Shown here: piece after piece, positions 49,480 through 61,149 of the stretch
Layout of the letters: each line of letters opens with the position of its first letter
Position numbering within the stretch: the stretch's first letter is position 1
Origin: Kryptolebias marmoratus
Lineage: Eukaryota > Chordata > Actinopteri > Cyprinodontiformes > Rivulidae
DNA length: 64,000 bases
Assembly: GCF_001649575.2 (NCBI RefSeq)
Contig: NC_051444.1
Coordinates: 19,189,187 to 19,253,186 of the forward strand
Reading direction: 5' to 3'
Translations under genes and position numbers: made by a program
Notes under the pieces: model-generated
The model's database searches: none
The model's input: the letters and a program-made list of their open reading frames with translations, nothing else
What the model was told of the DNA's origin: nothing

Positions 49480-50120
49480 TTATTATGTTAAAATTCTTAT
49501 TAAAAATCTGAAAGTGCAATTATGTCAGCTGGCGAGGAGTCATTAAATCCAGTATGAAAGCCTCCCTGATATGAAATGGGGAGATTCTGCCTCTCTTTTT
49601 GCCAAACTCTCTCCACAGTACAGCAAAGCTTTGTCACGCTCTGCAAAGGCTCAACAAAGGACACTGCGGTCCCATTAGCCAAGTAAACAAATCAGAGAGT
49701 GAAATGAGATGCTTTTTATACCAAAACAATGGGTTTCCCATAGGAGAAAATATGGCTGGAGATGAAACCAAATAATGAGGCTCAAGCTCTTCTAGAAAAC
49801 GTTGAGATGGGAGGCTTGACTGAAACAGGCCCTATTCAAACTAAAGGGATGAAAAAAAAAATCTGATGCTGATTTATGGATTGGAATCAGAATGGTCTCT
49901 GTTTGGGATTTACAAGCAATTCTGAAGAGTACAATTTAATATTCACAGCAAGGTGCATGCTTTCATCTGATCTTTCAATAGAAAAAATCTGATCAGGAGA
50001 TGGTTTTGACCACGTACTGTGTTGCATTTGGCTTCTTTTGCCAATTTTGGTGTCATATTACATGAATCATATCGAAAAAGGAAAACAGAAGTTTTTATCT
50101 CTCTGAAATGTTTAATGGAA
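49480..50120. other. candidate conserved non-coding region
   Basis: About 600 bp of unique, mixed-composition sequence. Examples are gtgcaattatgtcagctggc, cctgatatgaaatgggg, ctctgcaaaggctcaac and ccattagccaagtaaac. It has no open frame longer than about 60 codons. The absence of homopolymers over this length is unusual for the window. Confidence 0.25.
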
Positions 50121-52514
50121 AAACATGCCCTCCATGCTAAGCAGAAATCAATTTGCTATCTTGGATAGTGATGTTTCTCTTCACTTACCACTCTACATGT
50201 GTGAGACTGCCCACATTTTCATGAGTGCTCGGCTGTAAGGTCAGAGAACATTACGAGGGGATGATGGTGACCCCTGTTTTTAAATGGAAACTCTTTGGGG
50301 GACGCCAGGTTGGTGGCTTCATCTCTGTCTAAGACAAAAGAGCCCCTCTTGGTTGCTACATCAATACATAGGTGCTTTAGGTATGTCTGGCAGAATATTG
50401 ATTATCTCTGGTCTCATGTGCAGCAGAGCTGCATTACTCTGAGACAACAAAACTGACATCTCATACAATTACAGGGACAAATGACCTGGAAATGCATAGT
50501 AGAAAAAATATATATTCTAATCACAATCCCACTGAAAACGTACACCTGCTAAAGAAATAATTACTTCATTGTCGCTGATATCAGTTCCTGAGAATGAGAC
50601 GCTCTCTGCAGCAGTGCAGTCACATCAAATTGACATTTGCATTTTCAACAAATCAAATCTTAACATCAACAACAAATAAAGATCTGACAGTAAAGTATAT
50701 CTGCTACTGTATAACTTTGCCGTATTGTTTTTTCTAGTCAAACATGTTTGTGAAGTGTGTTCATATGTCTGCTGCTGCCCATCATAGCGGGATACACCTG
50801 CTCCTTCCCACTGTCTTTATTACACATAATATTAATGTAGAGCAGGGCGATGGTTGACATTTTTATTGAATTATTTACAAGGGAAAATAATGACACTGGG
50901 GTCTCAGGGCTAAACAAATAAATAAATCAGATCCCAAATCAAATCAAGGTGATGTATGTGGAGCACACTGTTATTAGGTTAGGTGATAGGTGTCAGCGCT
51001 CACAACGCCAGCTGTGGAAAACTGCACGAGATTGTACAACGGAAGCAATTGGAATTTACCTCTTATTTTTTTCATAATTTATTTATTTTTTTGACATCTG
51101 ATCCTCCCTTACAGGCAGTCAGGCATTTGAAGTTTTATTAGAATGTGGGTACAAAGTACAGTAGTTTCTAGTTCTGAAAGTTTTATTTATTGTTTTGCTG
51201 TTTTTCTATTTTAATTTCTGGACTCTTGAATAAACTTTTAATGCATTAATGATTTATTAAAAAAAGTAAAATGTTTCAACATTTAAGTTCAACAGTAATA
51301 TAATGAGGGTAGGGCCAAATGTGAGTAAGTGCATATATATTTTATGTTTAATTTATGTATGTAAGGCTATTTTGATGCAGATTGTTTTTCTATTCTTCTT
51401 TACATATACAACTGCACTAGAAGGGACAGAAACAAACCCTTCATACACACACTTAAAGACCAAGTGCCGCCATGTAGGTCTGAAGTTTGCCTTCTGATCA
51501 CTCATCATTCATTTCTCACTGATCAACAACATGAAAACTGAGCCACCTTTTGAACTTCTTAGAATTTTTATTTCTGAGATGTGGTTTTTTTTTTTCCATT
51601 TTATTTCTCTGCCCCAATAGTTGAGTACACAAGATTCTTAATACTGTGTGAAATCAATAAGACTGATTAGTTTTTGAGAGGTTAGAGCTTATTGAAAAAA
51701 GTTGTATTACACTGGTGAAAATACTCAAGCAAGAAAAATGAAAGGAAAAGGGAATTATTAGTTTGACACAACTTTTACTTTTTTAATCTCTGCATTTTTC
51801 CTCACACTTGTACCTAAGCTTTCATCTTGATAAATTTTACATTTCAGCTACGTTACACCAGGACTTTTTTTAAAATAAGTAAGTAAATACTGTCTAAATT
51901 GTCAATAGTCAGTATTTGCTTGTGTGCATCAATTCTGTTGCAATTTGTAGTTGACCAATCCTTATCCTGAAGTCAGAATTTCAGTATTGGAAGAATAACA
52001 GTGGTAAATACATTTGTCTTCCTCAGCTTCAATGTGCATAATATATTTAAATAAGACGATGCAATGATTATGGACTCATGTAATTAATTATTGTATGTGA
52101 CTTAAACATTTGATGTATCATAAAAAAACTGATTTTTTATTTTAAATTGACACTTTTTTTTTTACATAAATCAATTTTTAATTATACTTGTATGCTGTTA
52201 ACCATTCCCAAAGAGCACATTTTTTTTCCTCATTATATTTTGTGGCACCCACCTGAGACATTTGTCTCCCAAGTTACAGCATAGTAGTTGAAAACCCAAG
52301 TTAATTAGCAAATGTCAGTGTTTCTGAAACTCTATTAAACTTGTTTGGAATCCATTGTAAGGAGGGCAGAAGAAGCTATTGTACTCCCTCACCGGTACAA
52401 AATTTGATTTTGTTTTCACTCTTTAAGGTTCAAAAACACATTTCATTTTAATCTTGAACACTGCAGCTACCTCTGTGTCTGAGTTCGAGTGCAGGGCAGG
52501 TGCTCAGACTTTGT

Positions 52515-52542
52515 GGCTAATTTGGTGCACGTCAAATTAGCC
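52515..52542. promoter_or_regulatory. perfect 10-bp inverted repeat with TAATTT cores
   Basis: Left arm GGCTAATTTG (52515-52524), 8-base spacer GTGCACGT and right arm CAAATTAGCC (52533-52542) are exact reverse complements. The arms carry homeodomain-type TAATT cores and the spacer contains the palindrome GTGCAC. An octamer ATGCAAAT follows at 52557-52564. It could be a paired protein-binding site or a hairpin. What binds it is unknown. Confidence 0.5.
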
Positions 52543-53075
52543 TCAAAGCCGGTGTTATGCAAATGTGTTTTCAGGTGATTTCTACAAACTCACTACAAAA
52601 AGGTGCTTGAGTCATTTCAAATAAAAATCCTGTGTCTGAGAAAATAATTCCCTATGGAATGGCTTTCTAACTTAACGTGTTTTAATTTAAAAACAAAGCT
52701 AGGAATAGGAAATACCCACAGAGCATTATGTAACTTCTTTATTATGACATATTTTACTTCTCCCTTTGGCTGTAAATATTACAAGGAACATAAATTGTGA
52801 AATATGTAAATATATGAATCCCTGTAGGAGTCACAGTGTTGTGTGTTTTTCAAAAAGCTGCAGGTAGAAACATTTGTTTACAACACTGGCAGGTGTGACG
52901 TACGTAAAAATAATTGATGTGTGTTTAGATTTTAAACCCTCAGACTTCACTGACTGACTTGTTTAGTCACAAAGTTACACTGTTGAGCTGCCAAGTGAGT
53001 CAGTGACAGAGCCGTAATAGTCGATGTGAAAAGGTAAGGTCGACTTTATGGCTCAAGTTATCATAAACCAGGTGT

Positions 53076-53545
53076 TTTGTCCATAGAGCGAAGCCGAAAC
53101 CAGACATGGAGACAGGAAATCAGGTAAGTGGTTTTATTTACAGGGTGCAGATATCTACAGTGGTGGTGGTCAGGAGCAGTCTGGAAGGCAAGAAGGAGCA
53201 AGGTGAGTCTTGGGTACAAGTCTTGGTTTTAGTGTTGAGAACTGATGAGTTTGTGAATAATGTCTCTTTCTTTCTTACAGGTGTAGAAGGCGATCGTGGT
53301 GTCGAGGAGGTGACGAAGGTTTCCAAGATGATCCTGAAGTAAGAGGTCCAGCGGTCCGGCAAGGTACGTAATCCAAACGTAATCCAGGTAAGTTCCTGTC
53401 GGGTAATGACCCTCTAGGCGAGGCAACAACCAGTGAGGTTTGATGCTCCAGCGTCGGTCTGGAACCAGGCTTAAATGCTGGATCAGCTCATCAAGGGAAT
53501 CAGGAACAGCTCCAACATGGCTGGATTGATTAGTGATTTAGCAAC
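53076..53545 (-). mobile_element. LTR-like repeat, decayed
   Basis: The block has the build of the small teleost LTR-like repeats: tggttttatttacagggtgc (an AATAAA on the minus strand), ggaaggcaagaaggagcaagg, ggttttagtgttgagaactg, gaggcaacaaccagtgagg, ccaggcttaaatgctgg (possible TATA-like box on minus), and caagggaatcaggaacagct. It is GC-richer than its surroundings and has abrupt edges. The exact ends and target duplication are not seen. Confidence 0.4.
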
Positions 53546-56500
53546 AGTCTGAGGCCGATTAAAGATGGACTGGTCTTTACAGCTGTTTTGCAGCAGTGTT
53601 TTGTGAAAGTTCCTTTTGAAACAATAACTTATTATTTACAGTGATTGGTTTGTATGTAACATAAAATTCCAAAATACTAATGATGCATCTGCTCCTTTCC
53701 TTGGCATTTATTGTGCCAAGAAGTGTGTATTACATTTGAATCACTCTCCGATAGTGGGACTGTCAGTTAGGCTCTTGCTGATCAGACATTTTGGAGTTGT
53801 GTTAGCAACCACATTAACAATTGGACTCTTTTAGAGCAGCACTTCCATATCAATTTATTCATGGTATACCAGCATGACTGTAGAAAAGAGGAAGAGAGAG
53901 CCGTAATTTCAAAAAGATCAAGCGGGTTTGACCACCATGCTTACTTTGTTTTATGACTGCAGATAATATGACCAGTCATTCAGTCAGTAATAACACATTC
54001 CTGATAATATGCCAGTGTTTTAACTGATGAATGCAGGAGCTGTGTGATGTCAACTCTGTCAACTCTTTATTCTAACCACAGGTTCCTAAAATCCTAAAAA
54101 GAGATTTTTGTGTTTTTGGAAATATTCCAGCATGGCTCTCAGCTACAGTTGTCAAGAGATAAAAGTGTTTTGCAAATTTTCTGCATTTTTCTCTGTGGTT
54201 TGCTGATTTTGAGCCACTGTGTTATCAGCAGACCCATATGTGATTCTTGCAGATGTGTTAATTAGAAACCAAATCCACAAATGAGAGCACAAACTAGATG
54301 GCCAAACAACAACAAGCACATTTTAGCAGCCATTAAAGTGTGTTACCAAAAACATCTATTGGAAACAAAGCAATAATACAAAACTTTTATAAAACACAAA
54401 GAAACTTCCAAAACATAAATCATTTCCTTTCTAAATCCCCATTCAAATAATGTTAAAACTGTTTTTATCAATGTAGTGGTTCACAAAAAGATAATTTCTA
54501 AATGGAGGCAACAATAAGCGTATAAAGAAGTTGAGGGAGTCAATGGATAATTAACCTCAATGACACTAGATGGACAATATTTCTGAATGCAGTTACAGAC
54601 ATAAGGTGGCTCGGCCAGCCAGAATGAAAGGAGCTAAATTGGACTTCTGTTCACAGCCGAAGCCCATTATCCAAACATACCACAAAAGGGGGATGTGGAG
54701 GGAAAGATGGTGTTAATGTGTGTCACAGAAAAAAGAGACCGCAACTGAGAGAAATGAACAAGCAAAGAACATACAGAGGGAAGAACAAAAAGCCATTAGT
54801 TAATAAAAAAGGGTGCTGGGGGGTGGGGGGTGGACAGAAGATTCAGACAGTAAGTCCACCCCATCCCCCCCAGAAACAACCTTAGGTAAAAATGAGATAA
54901 CTTTTCCTCTTTCTGTGGTTTGCCACAATAACGTAGTATCAGCTAGAAAAGGGCATCAGGCAGGAAAAATGAGATGAGGAGGAGCAGGTAATGGTAAGGG
55001 AGGGATCTCCATTGAAATAACTATCAAAACTTGAGGGCCCATAGCTGACAGGGCCCAAGAGGAGCTTCTGCAAAGAGACTGCGAGCGATAAGCTAGTCAT
55101 TATGCCACAAGCTTCAATAATCCTTTGACAGCAAAACCAAGCCTTCCCCAGGGGTTATTAGGCTTTTAAGAACCTATGAGGTAATAGGAGAAGAGCCTGA
55201 AAATGTAGACATACATTTTAGTCAACATATAATCATCTTAGAAGTGACATTATTCCAATAAATTAATCAAAGAGTGTAACTTCAGTTCAAATGCTAAACA
55301 ATACGTCAAGTATGTAACACCAGCTGTTTGCAATTATATGTTGTATTTGTATGCTAACTAGAAAAAACAATTCCAACTGTTCTCTATACTGACTAACAGT
55401 TGCTGCATCTTTATGTTTTACATAAATAATCAAACAGTCTCATGAGAACATTAGTTTTTTTTTGTACTTTGAAAGGGTTTAGAAAGGCTAATGGTTCTTA
55501 TCAAGGTCTCATCAACTAAAATGCGACTCAGTCTCTCAGGCAAATGTCTAACAGGAACATGTCAACATACACAAAATATAGCAATGCCACATTTAATTAC
55601 CAATGAAGACTCTTCTTACAATTTCTTTTGTAAAATCAACCTTCTGCTATAAATGACTGAAAACAATATTCTGGTACAGTATGCCAAATATTATGCCAAG
55701 AATTGTGACAATTTGAACAATGTAAAAAAAATGTTTAAGGAAACCCAGTAATTGTACAACTGTTGAGCTTCTGATTTAAACATACAACATTTTGAAGTCG
55801 ACACAACATGGGTATTATACTTTTTGTTGTGAGACTGAATTTGTAATTATGTCATCTTGTTATCAAACCATTGGCAGCCACTGAACGTCTGAGCTCATAA
55901 AACAAAACAAGAAATACCTTCTACTTCGTGTTACACACTTCAATTGCATTTATTGAAGTTCTTTTTTTGCTATCAGAAAACAGCTTCAATGTGAGAGTCG
56001 AGTTCTGCAGGTGAGTTTTTAACATGAATAATAATTAACAGCAACACAATGAGCTCATTTCACATGACCAGCACAGTCTACCAGGAGCACTACAAATGAT
56101 CACATAGTCATAAACAAGTGGACTTGTTGATAATCAACAGTGGGTATTTGGCCAACAAGGCAGATACTGTTTGTTTCTGCAGACAAGCATAATTGGATAT
56201 TTATCTGTTACCTCACCTGTGAAGTTAATGAAAAACTGTTAAGACTGTTTAAAAAAGACTATCTGCTTCATTACTTAAACACCTAGTTTTACATAAGACT
56301 CATAAGGATTAAATCTTCAGCTTAATGACATTTAAACAACTTAGCTTGGTTCAGGACCAGGGACACTGCACACAAGTGAGGTGATTATTAAGGCATTAAG
56401 TCTAATGTGGCCTCATAACAAGAATAGAAAAAAAAAAAACGTTAGACCTTCCCAAAGCTAACTCTTTATCCCTAAGTCTGTCAAAAGCTGCATATGAAGA

Positions 56501-56826
56501 TTAACCTGTCGATGGCTGTAACCTTAGCGTCACTGGTTAAAGGGCCTTCAGTCTTCCATTATTGACTTCTGGACCAGAATCAATGCAGCTGAAAACCTGA
56601 GTGAAACTGCAGCCACAGAAGTTGGAGTATTTCATAAAATACTAGAGCAGGAGGGGTAACAAAACAACTCAGTACAGTTTATGTGAGATTTTCCTTCCTT
56701 TTCATTCTTTTCATCTATCTTGTTCGATGTGCTTTTTTTGTAAAACGTTAGCAGTGCCAAAAATCTATGTGTCAAGAATATTGTAATAAATAATAGCTGT
56801 ATTTTTCTTATAAAGTTAATTATTCT
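53546..56826. other. intergenic; enhancer-like block and G-rich tract
   Basis: Unique, mostly AT-rich sequence. It includes a G-rich tract at 54811-54833 and a C-rich partner at 54857-54871. The block 54590-55170 is listed separately. No exon is supported. Confidence 0.45.
54590..55170. other. candidate conserved non-coding region
   Basis: Mixed-composition stretches: gtggctcggccagccagaat, ctaaattggacttctgttc, then 55080-55160 with gcgagcgataagctagtc, attatgccacaagcttc, and aataatcctttgacagc. The G-rich tract sits between them. The constraint is a guess from texture. Confidence 0.25.
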
Positions 56827-57256
56827 TGTCACAAGGCGGAGAGATGGCGGCGAACCCAGAACGCAGACGCATGGCTAAAATTAAAGAAAACAATTTATTT
56901 ACTTTAAATAAACAAACAAAAAGGCTGGCGTGGCAGCAAAACTAACATTAACTAAATACAATAACAAGGGACCGGGCATGGCAAGACAAGCAGACAAACG
57001 GAATGATCCAGCGGTGTGTGAGAGAAACGGACGGGTTTTTAAAATCAGGAGGTGATTGGAAAGTGGACACAGGTGAAGCAATTAACCAGACTAGAGACAG
57101 GTGTAGATGGGCGTGGCAGGAAGGCAAAAGAGGGACTGGGGAGGAGTGAATAGTGACAGCAAACATGAACAGGAAAAAACTAAACTGAAACAATAACTCA
57201 AACCGAAACAAGACAATAATCAAAACAACAAACTGAAAATACCAAACTATGACACA
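56827..57256 (-). mobile_element. solo-LTR-like element, copy B
   Basis: Starts TGTCACAAGG and ends CTATGACACA (TG...CA), flanked by TTCT on both sides (56823-56826 and 57257-57260). It shares ordered blocks with copy A at 25627. On the minus strand a TATA-like box (gattttaaaaaccc) lies upstream of AATAAATTG, and the last part reads gtctgcgttctgggttcg, so the order is promoter, then poly(A) signal, as in an LTR. It has no neighbouring gag/pol, so it is either a solo LTR left by recombination or a non-autonomous element. At 430 bp it is shorter than copy A (502 bp). Confidence 0.7.
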
Positions 57257-57639
57257 TTCTGATGAGAAAGAGATCCTTTTAACCTTTCAAACAATCACGT
57301 ACCTCTTTCTGGAGATCATCAGCTAAATCAATGACTACCTGTAATTGATACACGTTCCACCTCTAAATGGGTCTCATTTTCAGCATGCTATGTCCTTACA
57401 TTCCAGGATGGCAATTTTAAGCAAAAATCAGCTTTTTACTTCATGCATATTTAAATGAATGACTAGCTAAGAAGACACAAGTTGTAAATACTAGTTTTGG
57501 AAAGCCCAGATGAATATTTCTGGTTTTGGTGGATAGCAACAGCCTTTGCACATCTCTGTCTGGATATTGATCTTCATTTGCATGGACATCATCATAAACA
57601 TTTGTATTATTTATTTTCTTTCAGAGCTCAATGTTACTA
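57257..57639. other. intergenic, no gene seen
   Basis: AT-rich spacer between two mobile elements. Nothing is recognisable. Confidence 0.6.
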
Positions 57640-57992
57640 CTTCCATCTATTTTCCATATCTGCTTTTTCCTTTCTGGGTCACAGGGGAGCTGGTGCCTAT
57701 CTCCAGCAGTCACTGTGTGAGAGGTGGGGACACCCTGGACAGGTCGCAAGTCCATCACAGGGCCACATAGAGACAAACAGGCATTCACACCCTCACCTAG
57801 GGAGTTAGGTATATAATAGTAGGTAATAGTTACCAATCAATCTGTATTTGGTCAGAGGGCACTTGGAGAAAACCCCCACATACACATGGCAAGAACATTC
57901 CAACTTCATACAGAAAGACCCCAGGCAGGAGGTGAACCTGCAGTCTTCCCACAGTGAGGCGACAGCGCTAACCACTGATCCACCATGTCACC
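57640..57992 (-). mobile_element. SINE-like element, nearly full length
   Basis: Read on the minus strand it begins ggtgacatggtggatcagtg, with a tRNA-like A box (gatcagtggttagcgctg) and a decayed B-box region (gcaggttcacctcctgcc). It continues through gtctttctgtatgaagttg and ends with gcgacctgtccagggtgtcc, gctggagataggcaccagc and cctgtgacccag, the LINE-type tail. At about 350 bp it is the most complete copy in the window. Fragments of the same family lie at 10945, 15310 and 17598. A short frame at 57621-57836 inside it is an artefact. Confidence 0.7.
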
Positions 57993-58040
57993 TTGGCCTT
58001 AACTAGTAGTTGACTTCAACTAAAATGTAAGTAGTAGATG

Positions 58041-58205
58041 TAGTAGGACTAAACTGGACTGTGTTGAAATAAACAAGAATTGTACTGAACTGTGTAAAAC
58101 TGAATTTGTATAGGATTTGTTTATTCTTTCTGTAACTTGTTCAGAAATGACTTTTGTTGTGAATTGGCATTATGTAAAAAAACTAACTTGAACTGACAAC
58201 AGAAA
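58041..58205 (+). mobile_element. retroposon 3'-tail fragment
   Basis: Contains aggactaaactggactgtg, cttttgttgtgaattggcat and tatgtaaaaaaactaacttg, a decayed version of the teleost tail ttttgttgtgaattggcgct, atataaataaacttgaattg. A diverged relative lies at 43222-43345. The element starts only some 50 bp beyond the SINE head, so the two may have inserted next to each other. Confidence 0.55.
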
Positions 58206-59739
58206 AACAAGAACAGGAGGTGAAAACTATCAATTCACAATATGTACTACATGCATTTCTTATATTGCAAAGAAAGGAAAAAAGCAACCATCATTTTAGA
58301 GCATCATTCAGTTTCTCTGTCATGGTTTTGTACATTTTACCTTACATATTTTTTAAATAAGTTTTCATATCTACTATGTCAGTCTCTCTGTATCTTCGGC
58401 TCCTCAGGGCCCAAGTTGAGAATATTCTGCTTCTGTACTTCACTTTTTTCTGAGGGTTTGAAGGCTGTGGATCAGATTTAAGTTCATCCAGGCAGAAAAT
58501 GGCTACGGGGCCATGCAGCCAGTGGTGAATGAACATCAGAAGATCATTTTAACAGGGGCCCTAAAAATTAGAGCTCATGTTCTGTGCAGGTAATCCCAAT
58601 CATGTAACTGATATGTAGTTAGGATTCGATTTTGGTGTAAAGTTGATGATCTTTTTTTTCTTCTTTTTTTCGTAGGCTCAAAAATCCAAGTTTGAGCTTA
58701 AATGTTTAAGAGTTTCAGCATCTAATTGAGTTGTGAGCCATGTTTTTAATTACTGTGCAGAAGTCTTCTTCAAAGACAGAAAACACAAGTCATAATTTAG
58801 AGAACATCTGACTAGACAAAAATAAAATAAAAAAATGGGAAAAAATAAATAAAAATTTGCAACTATAATACATTAGACCGTTGTCATTTATTTTTCTTTC
58901 TTCAGATGTGATGTAGGCCTATATATGACTACATATACTGTATGTAACATGGTTTTCTGTCTTTAATAAGCAGCACAAAAAGAATGTAGCTCATCTGTCT
59001 AATTCACAAAGTCATTGCACATTGAGATTTGTACTTGATGTGCACTGTCAACCAAGTCCTTCTGTGTCAGAGCAGTTTGCCCACATTTGAAAGAGGTGAA
59101 TGAACTAAGTGAAGATCATTTTAACTGCGATCTTTGCATTTACTGTAGAGGAAAACCTGCCCATATGTTAATGCTGGCATATAATTAGCTCTATTTGCTT
59201 TGTGAATATAAGACTGAGATGGAGCAGATTGCAGGTACAAATGACAAAGCAAAAAGCAAGCGCTGAGCATTCTTAGTGAATCTAGGCCTCAGTTTTAAAC
59301 CCAGCAGCTCTTGAAATTATAGGACGAATGATGTGTGCAGAAACACTAAGAAACAGTTCTAACTGCAGTAAAGTCAAGTCAGACTCAAAGGAGGAAAACT
59401 AACACAGATATCACTACTTCCTCATGAGCATCACTTTTTATGCTTGGTGGATATAGGAAGATGGAAGAAAGAGGAGGAGATACATGCACGAGGGGGAAGA
59501 AACCAGCAACAGTGTCAGTTAATTTTCACATCTGGTAATCTTCCAAGTTCATTAACAAAAGCTTGTGTCTGACTTGCTGTGGCTTTTGTACACACTGAGG
59601 AGTTGTTGTGATGCACCACAATAAATAAGTGATAAGCTGTTTGGGTAATTTGTGAAGTGACACAACTTTTATTATTTACGGCCCAAACCCTGATGGGTGG
59701 GGGGTGGGCGCAGATAACAATGAGCGAATGTGACAGGAT

Positions 59740-60080
59740 TGTGTGGGCAGAATCCACTTAGAACTATTACAATCAAGCTTCATTTACATGAGCGGCCGAC
59801 AACCTTCAGTTGACTTTGAGGGCTGCGTTTGGGAATAGCGGACATGGGTATTACAGAGCATACTGATGCATTTGTAATGGGGGCAGGCAGCGGAGCCTAA
59901 TGCTGACGAGTTCAGCAAAAGAAAGGGGGGAAAAAAGGCTCTAAATGGAAGGAGATCAATTCTCCCCTACTTTGCACTGTGTGATGGATGTGACATTCAT
60001 CAGTGCCCTGTCAACTAATGCATTTGGTTTTATATTACACCTGAGATTTTATTCTCTCCCTCTTCCTTTATGGCTTCATG
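59740..60080. other. candidate conserved non-coding element
   Basis: Balanced, non-repetitive sequence with catttacatgagcggccgac, gcgtttgggaatagcggac, gggcaggcagcggagcctaa and ctgtcaactaatgcatttgg. It is GC-richer than the flanks and has no long frame. The call is by appearance only. Confidence 0.25.
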
Positions 60081-60305
60081 AAGCCAGATTAAAATGCTAA
60101 AATTGGGAATTAATTTTTCGCTAGGGCAAGGAAAGCCAAAAAACTTTATATTTTTGGGAATGATAAAGTATTTTGTTTTGAAAGACATACAGTATTGGAA
60201 GCATAGAATAAAATAAAATGATTTCCATATGACTGATACTTCCAGCCTACTTTCATTTATTTGTGAAGTTATTTACTTCTTTTTTCAGTCATAAATGCTA
60301 TTTTC

Positions 60306-60307
60306 AT

Positions 60308-60338
<31 letters not shown>

Positions 60339-60340
60339 TT
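60306..60340 (+). repeat. (ATTT)n microsatellite
   Basis: About nine ATTT units in a row, then gattt. Confidence 0.9.
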
Positions 60341-61136
60341 GATTTAAATCTTTCCAGCTGCTCTTTCAATTACCTTACTTTACCCTACATTTGAAAATGT
60401 AAGTCCAGGAAATCTGGACTCAAACGTTCAGCAAGCCTGGTTTTTAAAACATGGTTTAATTTTAAATTGTTTTATTTGTTTTACTAATTATTATTACACC
60501 AAAAATCTATCAACCGCTGTAACTGATTTTTTAATTAACTGAAAAGGTTTGTACAATAATAAAAATCTAAGCAGTAAAGCATTTATAAGCTTGAAAATAC
60601 TTAGACCCTATCTACCTTACACCATATATAATCTTTAAAGGTAATATTCCCTAATAAAATTAAAGATTATTATATTATATATAATTATATATAACCAAAT
60701 ATAATATTATTCATATATTATTTTTTCTGACCTCTCAGGGTCCAGCCACTTCACTCCTGTTATTCAAAAAAAAAAAAAAGAGATTTAGAAAGAAAGATGT
60801 TTGCACCTTTCAACCACATGAAAACAGTTTTTGTTGTGAAAATGACAGAGATTTTTAATGATGCTTTCCAAAGTATAGACTTAAACACTCTGTGTATCTG
60901 TGTTAACTACAAACAGAGCCTTTCATAAAAAATGACCCAGCAGCCTGTTCTGTATATGCTCACTTTGTGTCCTAGAAACCTGAACAATGAAGATGTTTTT
61001 TACAGTTTTTTCTCTGACTTTATGATGATCCTATTGTCTTTAAGCTTGCGGAATAAGTAAATGTTTAGGAAAAATCTTTACCCACACAAAGCATGATCTT
61101 TCTCAGTATTTTATTGTTATTATTGTGCATGTTGTC

Positions 61137-61149
61137 ACCACCTAGTGGC
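61137..61149 (-). promoter_or_regulatory. candidate CTCF-type site
   Basis: On the minus strand the sequence is gccactaggtggt, matching 11 of 12 positions of the core CCASYAGRKGGC. A single core match is weak evidence, since such matches arise by chance. If real it would mark a loop or boundary anchor. Confidence 0.25.

Larger units (their letters stand above)
48491..53075. other. intergenic; unique sequence with enhancer-like parts
   Basis: No repeats of known type and no exon. The part at 49480-50120 and the part at 52480-52600 are singled out elsewhere. From 51050 to 52450 the sequence is AT-rich filler. Confidence 0.45.
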
